Assembly (NCBI GenBank): GCA_020634515.1
Contig: JACKBL010000005.1
Span: 62,001 to 126,000, forward strand
Direction: 5' to 3'
Origin: Ardenticatenales bacterium
Lineage (GTDB): Bacteria > Chloroflexota > Anaerolineae > Promineifilales > Promineifilaceae
Length of the DNA: 64,000 bases
Shown: piece after piece, positions 41,424-52,422 of the stretch
Numbering within the stretch: position 1 is the stretch's first letter
How the letters are laid out: each line of letters starts with the position of its first letter
Notes under the pieces: generated by a model
The model's input: the letters and a program-made list of their open reading frames with translations, nothing else
Database searches by the model: none
What the model was told of the DNA's origin: nothing
Program-made: the position numbers and the translations under genes

Positions 41424-42230
41424 TTAACGGGACTCGGTTCGATCCCAGTAGATGTCCCCATCATGCAGATGTCCATCTTCAAGCGTGCTGCCATCGGCGG
41501 CAACGATGGAGATATCATCAAACGTGAAGAGCGTCCAATAGTTGAAGTGGCTGAATTTGTGACCGGCTTTGATGTGCAGATACTGGCCGGGTTCGATGTG
41601 GACCGTCTCGCTGCGAGCGATGTAGGCGCAGGCCTGGTCCTCGTTGTGACAGGGAATCGTGCCGCCGGACCAGGGCGTAATGACCAGTTCGCGCCATTCG
41701 GATACGCTGTCGGGGTCCTTGCTGTCGCCAAGCCCGTACCAGGCCACGGAGTTGTAAGCGGATTCCGTGAAGCGCAGATTCAATGCATCAAAGAACCAGT
41801 ACTCACCCCACATCGTGCCGTGAATAGTCACCCAATAGTCTCCCGCTTCGGGAAGCAAGTCCAGTTCTTGGGAAGCGCCAACGTAGAAAGAGCCACTGCC
41901 GCCAACATTACGGACAAACATGCCCAGTCCATAATTCGCGTTTTCCGAACCGGGTATTGCCAGGTCTTCCTGGGCCAGATGTGCTTTTTCCCAACCAGCA
42001 CCATACGGATCGGACCATACGTTCCAGTTCTCAGGCGCGTTATTAACCCAAAAGGAAAAATCGCCATTGCGGATCAGGCTGCCTCTTTCGCCGGCAACGA
42101 CATCATAACCGTCTGCCATTGTGTCATCGTAGCTGACTACGGAGAAATCGTCTATGCCGGCAAACGCCGTACTGGCAAATACAGCGGCCAAAACCAGGCT
42201 AACAATCAGCACAATACTTGAACGTTTCAT
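41424..42230 (-). CDS. Secreted protein of unknown function
   Basis: A 268-residue protein with a classical signal peptide (residues 1-24, cleavage after STAFA). The mature part is rich in aromatic residues and Gly and looks like a beta-sandwich (SLIRNGDFSFWVNNAPENWN is a common start of carbohydrate-binding-like jelly-roll modules). There are two cysteines (CHNEDQAC) that could form a disulfide. No catalytic motif is visible. It is probably an extracellular binding protein. A strong terminator follows, and the 840-bp upstream region is AT-rich. Confidence 0.75.
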   Translation of the reverse strand: MKRSSIVLIVSLVLAAVFASTAFAGIDDFSVVSYDDTMADGYDVVAGERGSLIRNGDFSFWVNNAPENWNVWSDPYGAGWEKAHLAQEDLAIPGSENANYGLGMFVRNVGGSGSFYVGASQELDLLPEAGDYWVTIHGTMWGEYWFFDALNLRFTESAYNSVAWYGLGDSKDPDSVSEWRELVITPWSGGTIPCHNEDQACAYIARSETVHIEPGQYLHIKAGHKFSHFNYWTLFTFDDISIVAADGSTLEDGHLHDGDIYWDRTESR

Positions 42231-42940
42231 TGTACAAACCTCCTATCGTGTGTTACCCAAAGTTGAGCAAAAGGATTACTTATCTGATTCAGTTGTGATT
42301 CAGTAACTGGAACAATACGAATATGCCACCTCCCTGGCTATGTTTATTCAAATTGTCTCGAATGTCCGAATTCGCCCTATGGAACCGAACGACAGAACAG
42401 GCGAATGAGACATTTGCATAAACTAATGGCTTGGTCCCTCACGATTTGGGGGAATTATAGGTTGTTCCCTACTATGCGTCAACAATAAAACGACAAATAT
42501 GCTGCAATAATCGTGAAATAAACGATATTATTTGTCTATTCTTCGCATTTCTTGCGCTAAATTTGCAGATTTTGGTAAAATTGCTTTTTGCCTATGTATT
42601 TTCATGCTTATTATTGTATTTTAGTAAAAGTCACCGTTTCTTCCTTTCGTTTTATGTGTAACCTTCTCCTTCATCGTCTAGTTGCGCCAATTTCCAAACA
42701 GTACTCGGTACAGATTTGCGAAATCTGTATACGTCAAACATTTGTGTCCATTCACCATCATTTTCCCGGAAGCGGTTGCCGACAGGGTCGATGGCATCGC
42801 CTCGGCGCTGCGCGTCTGGCGACGCCGGGGAGCGTGGTAAGGCTCACCACACAGGGCGCACAACGCCCTCGCGCGGAACAGTATTTGTCCAACGAAAACG
42901 ACGGTGTGCACAAGAACCCCGCGCCCCCCCGAGTTCCTCA
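42231..42940. other. AT-rich intergenic region
   Basis: About 700 bp without a supported gene. It is AT-rich (especially 42430-42620), lacks TGCCGGCA and separates the secreted protein from the glyoxylate genes. The end (42780-42940) becomes GC-rich but has no ribosome-binding site with an open frame. Promoters for both flanking genes probably lie here. Confidence 0.5.
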
Positions 42941-42946
42941 CAGGTC

Positions 42947-42994
42947 TTGACACACTGCGTCATTGTGTTATTATTTTGGCAGCGAATCTTCGCT
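42947..42994 (+). promoter_or_regulatory. Malate synthase promoter with palindromic operator
   Basis: TTGACA (42947-42952), a 16-bp spacer and TATTAT (42969-42974) form a strong promoter. The perfect palindrome AGCGAATCTTCGCT (42981-42994) sits at the expected transcription start, 75 bp before the malate synthase ATG. A near-identical site precedes the RamB-like gene. Confidence 0.75.
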
Positions 42995-43069
42995 AAAAGC
43001 GCGGCTTCGCAGTTGCGCGAGGCTGTCAGAAACCAGTGCCCGGACTATGCCAGAACATTGGAATAGCTT

Positions 43070-44659
43070 ATGACGACTCCACGTGGTGTTGAGGTGCTGG
43101 CTCCTGTGCCGGCATCTTACGGGCACATTCTCTCTCACGATGCATTACAATTCCTTGCCCTGCTGGCCCGTATGTTTGAAAACCGCCGCCAGGGATTACT
43201 CGCACAACGGGAAGAACGGCAAGAAGCGTTGAATGCCGGCATCTTCCCCGACTTCCTCCCCCAAACCGCCGCCATCCGCGCCGCCGATTGGACCGTCGCC
43301 CCCATCCCCTCCGACCTGCAAGACCGTCGCGTCGAAATCACCGGCCCGCCCGAACGCAAGATGTTGATCAACGCCCTCAACTCCGGCGCCAACGTCTACA
43401 TGGCCGATTTCGAAGACGCCCACTCCCCCACCTGGGACAACACCCTCCAGGGCCAGATCAACCTGCGCGACGCCGTGCGGCGGGAGATCACCTACACCAA
43501 CCCCGAAGGCAAGCTCTACCAACTCAACCCACAGACAGCCACCCTCATGGTGCGTCCGCGCGGCTGGCATCTGCACGAAAAGCACCTGCTCGTGGATGAC
43601 AAACCCATCGCCGCCGGCCTCTTTGACTTTGGCCTCTACTTTTTCCACAACGCCCACGCCCTGCTAGCGCAAGGGACCGGTCCCTATTTCTATCTGCCCA
43701 AACTGGAGAATCATCTGGAAGCCCGCCTGTGGAACGATGTCTTCAACCTGGCGCAGGACACGCTGAACATTCCCCGGGGAACCATCCGCGCCACCGTACT
43801 GATCGAAAACATCCTCGTCAGCTACGAAATGGACGAGATTCTCTACGAGTTGCGCGACCACTCCGCCGGGCTAAACTGCGGACGTTGGGACTACATCTTC
43901 TCCGCCATTCGCAAGTTCCGCCATCATCCCCAATTTACTCTGCCCAACCGCGCCCAGGTGACGATGACAACGCCATTCATGCGCGCCTATTCGCTTCTGC
44001 TGATTAAGACCTGTCACCGTCGCGGTATTCACGCCATGGGCGGCATGGCCGCGCAAATTCCCATCAAGGGGGATCCCGGAGCCAACGAAATCGCCCTGAA
44101 CAAAGTGCGCGCGGACAAGGAACGGGAATCGACTGATGGGCATGATGGCACATGGGTGGCGCATCCCGGCCTGGTGCCTATTGCCAAAGAGGTGTTCGAC
44201 CGCAATATGCCCACGCCGCACCAGATCGCCCGCTTGCGGGAAGATGTGTGCGTGACAGCGGCGGATTTGCTGCCGCTGGTAAAGGGGAGCATCACGGAAG
44301 CGGGGGTGCGGACCAACATTGATGTGGCTTTGCAATATCTGGCTTCCTGGTTGGGGGGAAATGGCTGCGTGCCCATTTACAATTTGATGGAAGACGCGGC
44401 GACGGCGGAGATTTCGCGGGCGCAGTTGTGGCAGTGGGTGCATAACGAGGGGGCCTGCCTGGATGATGGTCGCCCCGTAACGGCGGCCCTCTACCGGTCG
44501 CTGGTTCCGCGCACGATGGCCATGCTGGCGGAGATGATGGGGGAGGAGGCGTATGATGCCGGCAAATACGACCACGCCCGCCACCTGCTTGATCAACTCG
44601 TGCTGGGAGAAACATTCACCGAGTTTCTCACTCTCCCCGCCTACGAATATCTCAACTGA
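43070..44659 (+). CDS. aceB: Malate synthase (A type)
   Basis: This 529-residue enzyme condenses glyoxylate and acetyl-CoA to malate in the glyoxylate shunt. Family landmarks are MADFEDAHSPTWDN, the catalytic-Arg region LMVRPRGWHLHEKH, ILIENILVSYEMDEIL-type strands (VLIENILVSYEMDEI), GRWDYIFS and GTWVAHPGLVPIA. Length matches isoform A. It is followed by isocitrate lyase after about 200 bp. A TTGACA/TATTAT promoter with a palindromic operator lies upstream. Two TGCCGGCA sites occur near the 5' end. Confidence 0.97.
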   Translation: MTTPRGVEVLAPVPASYGHILSHDALQFLALLARMFENRRQGLLAQREERQEALNAGIFPDFLPQTAAIRAADWTVAPIPSDLQDRRVEITGPPERKMLINALNSGANVYMADFEDAHSPTWDNTLQGQINLRDAVRREITYTNPEGKLYQLNPQTATLMVRPRGWHLHEKHLLVDDKPIAAGLFDFGLYFFHNAHALLAQGTGPYFYLPKLENHLEARLWNDVFNLAQDTLNIPRGTIRATVLIENILVSYEMDEILYELRDHSAGLNCGRWDYIFSAIRKFRHHPQFTLPNRAQVTMTTPFMRAYSLLLIKTCHRRGIHAMGGMAAQIPIKGDPGANEIALNKVRADKERESTDGHDGTWVAHPGLVPIAKEVFDRNMPTPHQIARLREDVCVTAADLLPLVKGSITEAGVRTNIDVALQYLASWLGGNGCVPIYNLMEDAATAEISRAQLWQWVHNEGACLDDGRPVTAALYRSLVPRTMAMLAEMMGEEAYDAGKYDHARHLLDQLVLGETFTEFLTLPAYEYLN

Positions 44660-44856
44660 CCTTCGCCACCCCCGGCACAACCCCAGGCAAAGGCCGCCAA
44701 TGGAAATCGCGTTTCGTCTGTCTGTATGGGGGTGTCTGGTCCGGAATGCCGGCATTTCCAACCCCCACGTGATTGTGTTTACCCGCCGCGTCCTCCACAA
44801 CGGGCGCGACGAGAAAATCAACCGGACTTATTCCGCAAAATGAGATGGAGACTAAA

Positions 44857-46146
<1,290 letters not shown>

Positions 46147-46163
46147 CGCCTGACAGGTAAACC

Positions 46164-46292
46164 ATCTTCCCGGAAGCTGCCCAAACGCCAATGTCCCCGA
46201 AAGCGCGCTTCCGGGAAGATCTATTGATGCACGCCCCCCTTCCCGGAAGCTGCCCAAACGCCAATGTTCCCGAAAGCGACCTTCCGGGAAGG
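46164..46292. repeat. Tandemly duplicated hairpin (family D)
   Basis: Two copies of a roughly 60-bp hairpin share the loop CTGCCCAAACGCCAATGT. Copy 1 pairs 46164-46177 with 46207-46220 (ATCTTCCCGGAAGC, perfect). Copy 2 pairs 46238-46249 with 46281-46292 (CCTTCCCGGAAG, perfect). They lie between the convergent isocitrate lyase and HD genes and may serve as terminators. Confidence 0.8.
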
Positions 46293-46305
46293 TCTGTCAT
46301 TTATT

Positions 46306-46962
46306 CTACAAATCCTCCCCGTGCAGCTCCCGCTCCAACTCATCCCACAACTGTCGCGCGGCGGCAAAACGGCGTTCCGCCGCCCGCCGCGCCGGTTCCG
46401 TGTGCATACTGGCAACCGTCTTATGCACCCAATCCGGCGCGCGCCCCCGCCTGATCAGGCTCTTGATGTTGCTCTTGCGCCCAGACATCATGAACATGCC
46501 CGTGACGTGAAACACGCTCGTCAGCCCGATCTTCGTCAACTTATCCGCATCCCACAGCACCATGGATTCCAGGTTCGTGAGTGGCTCGTGCCGCCACAAT
46601 CCCTGGTGGTCTTCAATGGCCCGCGCCACCCGTTCAATCTTCTCCGCGGGGAAATCCGTGCGCGGTAAAATCTGCCGCGCCATGCGCGCGCCAATGCGCG
46701 GATGCTTCCCCCCTTCCATTTTGGCAATGTCGTGGAGCCAGGCGGCGGCTTCCACCACCTCCACATCCGCCCCCGTCATCTCCGCCAGCCGCACCGCCGT
46801 CTTCACGACAGCCTTCACGTGTTCCCAACGATAATTGAAAGGGGGATTGGCCGTTTTGTACTTACGCAGCGCCTCCTGCCGGGCGGCGCTGCGCATGGCG
46901 GACTTGACAATTTTGCGCCACGACTTGGTGACCTTGCTACTATTATTATTCCCTTTTGGCAT
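46306..46962 (-). CDS. HD-domain phosphohydrolase
   Basis: A 218-residue protein with an HD domain. Metal-binding residues are seen in YRWEHVKAV (His), AAWLHDIAKMEGG (His-Asp), ARAIEDHQGL (His) and WDADKLTKIG (Asp). The family includes nucleotide and cyclic-nucleotide phosphohydrolases acting in the cytoplasm. The substrate is not predictable. The N terminus is lysine-rich (MPKGNNNSSKVTKSWRK). ATG 46962 has GGAAG upstream. It lies 53 bp after the penicillin-binding protein gene on the same strand. Confidence 0.85.
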   Translation of the reverse strand: MPKGNNNSSKVTKSWRKIVKSAMRSAARQEALRKYKTANPPFNYRWEHVKAVVKTAVRLAEMTGADVEVVEAAAWLHDIAKMEGGKHPRIGARMARQILPRTDFPAEKIERVARAIEDHQGLWRHEPLTNLESMVLWDADKLTKIGLTSVFHVTGMFMMSGRKSNIKSLIRRGRAPDWVHKTVASMHTEPARRAAERRFAAARQLWDELERELHGEDL

Positions 46963-47015
46963 AAACAGCTTCCAACTTTCATCTATCAACCACCAGCTTC
47001 CAACGCCGAACTCGT

Positions 47016-49241
47016 CTACCACGGGTAGGGCGCCGGCGGCGTGATGTTGTAATACAGTTCGATAACGCGGCGGAAGATGGGCGCGGAGACGACGGAGCCT
47101 TCGCCGGCGTGTTCCATGATCACGGCCACGGCAATTTGCGGCGCGGCGATGACGCTCCCATCCGCCAGTGTGTAGGGGGCGGCGGGAGCGTAGCCCACAA
47201 ACCAGGCGTGTGCATTTCCTGGCGGGGCTTCGGCGGTTCCCGTTTTGCCGGCAACCGGCACCCCCAACCCCGCAAATCGATGCGTCGCCGTTCCATCCGG
47301 GGCCGTTGTCACCGCCCGCAGCGCCTCTTGCAGCCCCGCCAACTGCTGCGGCGACAGCGGCAGTTGCCCCAGCGTCCGCGCCGCCCACGTCTCTTCCGGC
47401 GCACCGCCCCCCGCGCCAATGCGGCTGATCAGCGTCGGCTGATACAACGTGCCGCCATTAGCGATGGCCGCCATCATCGTGGCCGTTTGCAGCGGCGTCA
47501 CCAGCACAAACCCCTGCCCAATCGCCATATTCACCGCGTCCCCCGTGGCCCATCCATCCCCCAATGTCGCCAGCTTCCACGCCGGGCTGGGGATGAGGCC
47601 GGGCGCTTCGCCGCCGGGAGTCAGTCCCTCAATGCCCGTGGCCGCGCCCAGGCCAAATTGCATGGCCGTGTTCGGCAGCAAATTGGGGTCGATGCCGTCC
47701 AGTTCGTACCCCATGTCGTAGAAGCAGGAGTTGCAGGACTGGATGATGGCCGTGCGGTAGCTGATGTTGCCGTGGCCGCCCGTTTTCAAGTCCGCTTTGG
47801 TGTACTCGTCACCCAGGCGCGTCCAGGTGCCGGTGCTGGTGTAGCGGCTCTCAAACGTGTAGCTGCCGCTGAGCAGCCCGGCGGACATGGTCACCAGCTT
47901 GAAGACGGAGCCGAGGGGATATTGCCCCTGCATGGCGCGATTGAGCAGTGGTTGGCCGGGGTCGTTGAGGACTTGGGTGAGTGAAGTGCCGGCATCAAGG
48001 CGCACAGCGTCGAAGATGGCCGGGTTGTAGGTAGGGTAGCTGGCCGCTGCCAGCACCGCACCCGTGTTCACGTCCAGCACCACCACCGCGCCTGCCGTGC
48101 CGCCGGGGTAGGTTTGCACCGCGTCCGCCAGGGCCTGTTCCACGCCCAGTTGGAAATCTTTGCGGATGGTGGTGTAGATGCTGCGCGCCTGCCGTGGCTC
48201 CGTTTCCTGCACCACGCCCAAATCTTCGCCGCTGGGGCCGACCAGCCGCAGCGTGCCGCCGCGCCCACCGCTGAGATACCGTTCGCCCCACGCTTCAATG
48301 CCGGCAAGTCCCACCTTGTCATCCACTTCATACCCCTGCGCCAGGTAGTCGTCCAACTGCTCCGCCGGAATGGGGCCGGTGAAACCGACGAGGTGCGGCG
48401 CGACGCCATTTTCGGGATAGAGGCGGCTACGGCGGTCGTTGGCCGTCAGCCCCGCGCTGAGGAAGGGCTGCAATTCCAGGATGTGTTCCTGCATCGCCTC
48501 GCCGGTGATGTCCCCCAGGGGCACGTACCAGTCGGGCTGGGCGGCGACGTACATCTCTTGCAGTTCGGCGGGCGTTTTGCCCAGCAGCGGGCTGATGGCG
48601 TTGAGCAGGCCCGCTTCGTCGCTGATCTGACCGGGTACGACGCCGAGGGTGATGGCCGTGCCCTGGTAGGCGAGGGCGCCGCCGTCGCTGTCGTAGATGT
48701 TGGCGCGGGAAGGCACGCGCAGATTCAATTGCAGGCGATTGCCGCCCGCGAGTTCGGGCAGGATCAGCCCTTCGTCCCAGACGATGCCCCAACGGTTGTC
48801 GTCGTAGACGAGGCGGGCCGCGTGGTCGCGCACGATGTTGCCCAGGATGGGGCTTTCCCAGGTGACGCGGACGCGGAATTCCGCTTCCAGCCCTTCCTGG
48901 CGCGCGGCGAGGGGTTGGGTGCGCACGGCCTGGACGACGGCGGTCTGTTCGGCGCTGGTGTAGCGGTCGATGAAGGCCTGGCGGTCTACGAGGGCCTGGC
49001 TTTGGGGGGAGAGGAGGGTGTACATGCCGGCATAATCTCCCGCCTCCCACGTCTTAAAAAACGTCAATCCCGTCTGGCTGGCCTCGCCCGGGTCCGGCGT
49101 TGGGGCCAAAACCGTGGCCGTCGGCAGTGGCGTCAACGTCACAATCTCGTAGGCATCCTGGATGAGCGGCAGATCGCCGCGGCAGCCCACGAGCCAGAGC
49201 ATCGCCCCGAGGAGAAGGAGAAATGGTGTCCACGTCTTCAT
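47016..49241 (-). CDS. Penicillin-binding protein 2-type transpeptidase (MecA_N type)
   Basis: A 741-residue class B PBP that cross-links peptidoglycan outside the membrane. The N terminus carries a lipobox-like WLVGC. An NTF2-like MecA_N domain (about residues 55-160) and a dimerisation domain (about 170-390) lead to the transpeptidase. Catalytic motifs are SVFK (nucleophile Ser), SCN and KTGTAE. ATG 49241 was chosen over longer frames because those extend through the family B repeat. MecA_N domains are common in low-affinity PBPs but also in ordinary Gram-positive-type PBPs, so resistance cannot be inferred. Several TGCCGGCA sites lie inside. Confidence 0.93.
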   Translation of the reverse strand: MKTWTPFLLLLGAMLWLVGCRGDLPLIQDAYEIVTLTPLPTATVLAPTPDPGEASQTGLTFFKTWEAGDYAGMYTLLSPQSQALVDRQAFIDRYTSAEQTAVVQAVRTQPLAARQEGLEAEFRVRVTWESPILGNIVRDHAARLVYDDNRWGIVWDEGLILPELAGGNRLQLNLRVPSRANIYDSDGGALAYQGTAITLGVVPGQISDEAGLLNAISPLLGKTPAELQEMYVAAQPDWYVPLGDITGEAMQEHILELQPFLSAGLTANDRRSRLYPENGVAPHLVGFTGPIPAEQLDDYLAQGYEVDDKVGLAGIEAWGERYLSGGRGGTLRLVGPSGEDLGVVQETEPRQARSIYTTIRKDFQLGVEQALADAVQTYPGGTAGAVVVLDVNTGAVLAAASYPTYNPAIFDAVRLDAGTSLTQVLNDPGQPLLNRAMQGQYPLGSVFKLVTMSAGLLSGSYTFESRYTSTGTWTRLGDEYTKADLKTGGHGNISYRTAIIQSCNSCFYDMGYELDGIDPNLLPNTAMQFGLGAATGIEGLTPGGEAPGLIPSPAWKLATLGDGWATGDAVNMAIGQGFVLVTPLQTATMMAAIANGGTLYQPTLISRIGAGGGAPEETWAARTLGQLPLSPQQLAGLQEALRAVTTAPDGTATHRFAGLGVPVAGKTGTAEAPPGNAHAWFVGYAPAAPYTLADGSVIAAPQIAVAVIMEHAGEGSVVSAPIFRRVIELYYNITPPAPYPW

Positions 49242-49378
49242 CGTACCCTTACCCGGCCAGGCGCGGATTGTTGCGCCAGGCACATTGCACCTTTGCTTGA
49301 CGAGCCAATGGCCGCCATTCGCGGCCACAATCTCCACTGTACCTGTCTCCGCGAGAATGGTCAACGGCGGAGTTAAGG

Positions 49379-49468
49379 ACTGACGATGAAATAAAGTACG
49401 GAATTGCATCGTCAGTTTGCCGGAACGGTAAGGAAACAACTTCGTTGTCGTCTTAAATTTCCGTTCTT
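49379..49468 (-). repeat. Two-hairpin dispersed element (family B, copy 3)
   Basis: In reverse orientation to the other copies. Stems are ACTGACGATG/CATCGTCAGT (49379-49388, 49407-49416), GAACGG/CCGTTC (49423-49428, 49461-49466) and ACAAC-TTC-GTTGT (49436-49448). It occupies most of the 310-bp gap between two divergent genes. Confidence 0.85.
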
Positions 49469-49551
49469 TAGCCGTTACGGGTTTGTAAGAAGTTTGTGAT
49501 ACGATTCCAACGTTAATTTTGTTCCCCGACGCTTTTGGTGAGATGCTGCTC

Positions 49552-51618
49552 ATGCGTACTCGATTGATTTTGTGCCTCATCTTGTTGCTGATTGTCCTGA
49601 CTGGCTGCGCCCGCTCTCCCTCGCCGCTGCCGACGGAGGTGGCGACCGATGCGACTGCCGCGGCGACGTCCAGCCCGCTCCCTGAGGAGGAAGACACTGT
49701 GCCCACGCGCTCGTATGCCGGCAAAATCCCCGCCCCCGAATTCCCCCCTAATCTCGACTGGCTGAACACCGGTCGCCCCCTCACCCTGGCGCAGTTGAAA
49801 GGCAAAGTCGTGCTGCTGGACTTCTGGACCTACGGCTGCGTCAACTGTATGCACATCATCCCCGACCTGAAAAAACTGGAAGCCAAATACGCCAACGAAC
49901 TGGTCGTCATCGGTGTCCATTCCGCCAAATTTAGCAACGAAGCGGAAACGGACAACATCCGCCGTGTCATCCTGCGTTACGAACTGGCGCATCCGGTGGT
50001 CAACGACGACGAGTTTGCCGTCTGGCAGTTGTACGGGGCCACTGCCTGGCCTACGCTCGTCCTCATTGACCCCGAAGGCAAAGTCATCGGCAGCCACGCG
50101 GGGGAGGGGGTTTTTGACCTGTTCGACGAAGTGATCGGTAGCGTGGTGGCGGCGTTTGACGCGCGCGGCCTGCTGGACCGCACGCCGCTACCGCTGATCC
50201 TGGAGCGGGAAAACCAGGCGGATTCGCCGCTGCGCTTTCCCGGCAAGGTGCTGGCGGACGCGGCGGGCAATCGCCTCTTTATTGCCGATTCCAACCATAA
50301 CCGCATTGTGGTCACGGACCTGACGGGCACGGTGCTGGCGGTGATTGGCGGCGGCGTGGCGGGGTTGCGGGATGGGGATTATCGCACGGCCCGTTTCTTC
50401 CGCCCGCAAGGGTTGGCGCTGGCGGACGAAAACACGCTGTACGTGGCGGATACGGAGAATCACGCGATCCGGCGGGTGGATTTGGGGACGGGGTTGGTAC
50501 GGACGGTTGCCGGCACGGGCGAGCAGACTTACATGACGATGGAGCGCGGACCTGCTCTCGGCACGGCGCTCAATTCGCCCTGGGATGTCCTGTACGCGCG
50601 CGACCGCCTGTACATTGCCATGGCGGGGCAGCATCAGGTGTGGGTGTATGATCCAGGGGCGGAGGAGGTGTTCCGTTATGCCGGCACGGGGCGCGAAGAA
50701 CTCAAAGATGGTCCGCGGCTGACGGGCGGCCTTAACCAGCCCAGCGGCCTGGCCTCCGACGGCCTCAACCTGTACATCGCCGATAGTGAAGCCAGCGCCA
50801 TCCGCACCGCTGGCCTCACCGCCGACGGTCGCCTGGGAACTGTGGTGGGCGTGGGGCTGTTCGACTTTGGCGACGTGGACGGCGTGGGGGACAAGGTGCG
50901 CTTGCAGCATCCCTTAGGCGTGGCCTTCCAGGATGATCGCCTCTACGTGGCGGACACCTACAACAGCAAAATCAAGGTGATCAATCCGAAAAAGCGGGAA
51001 AGCCTCACCCTCTTTGGCGGGGAGGGTGGGGGCTGGCGGGATGGGGCGCAGCCTCTTTTTGACGAGCCGGGGGGGATTAGCGTTGCCGGCAATCTCCTCT
51101 ACATCGCCGACACGAACAACCACGTCATTCGCGTCGCCAACCTGAAGGAGAAAACAGTCTCCACGCTGGTGTTGGTGGATAACGACGGGCTGCTGACGCG
51201 CGCCGCCACAACGGATGCACCCACCGGAAAGATCGTTGCTCTGGACGAACAAACCGTCGCCCCAGGCGCGGGCGTGGTGCAGTTGGACGTGACCCTCCCC
51301 GCCGGCTACAAACTCAACGATCTGGCCCCCTTTTCCATGTCCTGGCGCAGCGCGGACGCCGCCGTCACCTTCGCCGCCGCCGCGTCTGATCAGCGCATCG
51401 TCCACCCCGATTTCCCCCTCTCTTTGCCGGCCACATTCCAGCCGGGCGAAACCACCCTCACCGCGGACATTGTCGTCTACTATTGCACAGCGGCAACGGA
51501 GCAGCTGTGCCTGATCGAACAGGTGCGCCTGCTGCTTCCCGTCACTGTCCGCGCTGACGCCCCCGCTGCCCCTCTCACTGTCGCCTATACCGTCCCCCAC
51601 CCTGCGCCAGGTCCGTAA
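49552..51618 (+). CDS. Thioredoxin-NHL repeat lipoprotein
   Basis: A 688-residue lipoprotein (MRTRLILCLILLLIVLTGC). After a short linker, a thioredoxin/TlpA-like domain (about residues 55-200) has the motif TYGCVNCMH, a CxxC redox pair. An NHL-repeat propeller follows (about 225-540), with units such as NRLFIADSNHNRIVV and ADENTLYVADTENHAIRRVD. A beta-sandwich C-terminal part follows. The arrangement matches NHLRC2-like proteins, whose biochemical role is unclear. It should face outward at the membrane. Upstream in-frame starts at 49543 and 49519 are less likely. TGCCGGCA occurs four times. Confidence 0.88.
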   Translation: MRTRLILCLILLLIVLTGCARSPSPLPTEVATDATAAATSSPLPEEEDTVPTRSYAGKIPAPEFPPNLDWLNTGRPLTLAQLKGKVVLLDFWTYGCVNCMHIIPDLKKLEAKYANELVVIGVHSAKFSNEAETDNIRRVILRYELAHPVVNDDEFAVWQLYGATAWPTLVLIDPEGKVIGSHAGEGVFDLFDEVIGSVVAAFDARGLLDRTPLPLILERENQADSPLRFPGKVLADAAGNRLFIADSNHNRIVVTDLTGTVLAVIGGGVAGLRDGDYRTARFFRPQGLALADENTLYVADTENHAIRRVDLGTGLVRTVAGTGEQTYMTMERGPALGTALNSPWDVLYARDRLYIAMAGQHQVWVYDPGAEEVFRYAGTGREELKDGPRLTGGLNQPSGLASDGLNLYIADSEASAIRTAGLTADGRLGTVVGVGLFDFGDVDGVGDKVRLQHPLGVAFQDDRLYVADTYNSKIKVINPKKRESLTLFGGEGGGWRDGAQPLFDEPGGISVAGNLLYIADTNNHVIRVANLKEKTVSTLVLVDNDGLLTRAATTDAPTGKIVALDEQTVAPGAGVVQLDVTLPAGYKLNDLAPFSMSWRSADAAVTFAAAASDQRIVHPDFPLSLPATFQPGETTLTADIVVYYCTAATEQLCLIEQVRLLLPVTVRADAPAAPLTVAYTVPHPAPGP

Positions 51619-52135
51619 ATCCAAAGAGTTTCTCGACAGGCTGCTGGAGCTGGCATAGCGTGTGCTTCCAACGCCAGCAGTGGCGTGCCCAAGACCAAAG
51701 GGTCTTTGAAATCAGGATGATGAATGACCACAACTTGTAAGGGCATGATTCTCAACTTTCGCTTGAGTGTCGGTGTTTCGACACGGCCTAAATGCCGTTC
51801 CAGAAAGTAGATCTTGTGCCAGATAACAACTTCTATCTCGTTTCCGCCTCATCGACGACTGTACTTGTTTGGTCTGGTTCTGAGGCGGCCAAGAGCTTGT
51901 CGCCGTGCTGGCGAGCCAAAGGTAGAACAATGGCGGCTTGATGGCAACTTGGGGCTGGCCCTTTGCTTGATGTGCGCGGTGGTATCGTTTGAATTATATT
52001 GACCGTACGTGACCGCTTTCGCCGCCCGATGGCTTCTGGCGGCACGTTCTTTTTCTTCAGGGATAGCAGCCTGCAAATAGTGGTCTACCGCTGGCATGAC
52101 GCCGCTGCCTGATTCGATGAAATAGCCATTAATAA

Positions 52136-52223
52136 GTATCCGCCCAAAAACAACTTCACACTTTGTACGGGCGGTTACTGACAAGCTGTCCGCACATTTC
52201 CGCTAATTCAATTGCGGACAGCC
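52136..52223 (-). repeat. Dispersed two-hairpin element (family C, copy 2)
   Basis: GTATCCGCCC (52136-52145) pairs with GGGCGGTTAC (52169-52178) at 9 of 10 positions. TGTCCGC (52187-52193) pairs perfectly with GCGGACA (52214-52220). It shares CTTGTCAGTAACCG (reverse strand) with the copy at 32272, and the long stem has coordinated changes. Confidence 0.8.
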
Positions 52224-52279
52224 ACTAAAGAGCGCACTTACCACATTACACAAGCCCAAAGCTGTGCCTTTGGGTAAGG

Positions 52280-52413
52280 CAGGGTTTTTCAGTAGTCCGG
52301 AGATCTGCTATGCAAGAGCGGATTTGAGTGAATCGCGCTTGCTTCTCACTCTTGTGGCAAATCACCGCAACTTCGAGAAAATCTACCTTTGATACGACTA
52401 CTGAAAAACCCTG
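52280..52413. repeat. Perfect 18-bp inverted repeat with 98-bp interior
   Basis: CAGGGTTTTTCAGTAGTC (52280-52297) and its exact reverse complement (52396-52413) bound 98 bp. It resembles the termini of a small non-autonomous element. The right arm ends 9 bp before the -35 box of the island promoter. Confidence 0.8.
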
Positions 52414-52422
52414 GACTTTGTA

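Noticed and set aside
47016..49241. Penicillin-binding protein as a resistance determinant
   Set aside because: MecA_N domains are common in normal PBPs; there is no resistance context or mobile element here.
48114..49376. Plus-strand open frame of 420 codons opposite the penicillin-binding protein
   Set aside because: The minus strand encodes SxxK, SxN and KTG motifs in the right order; this frame is its antisense.
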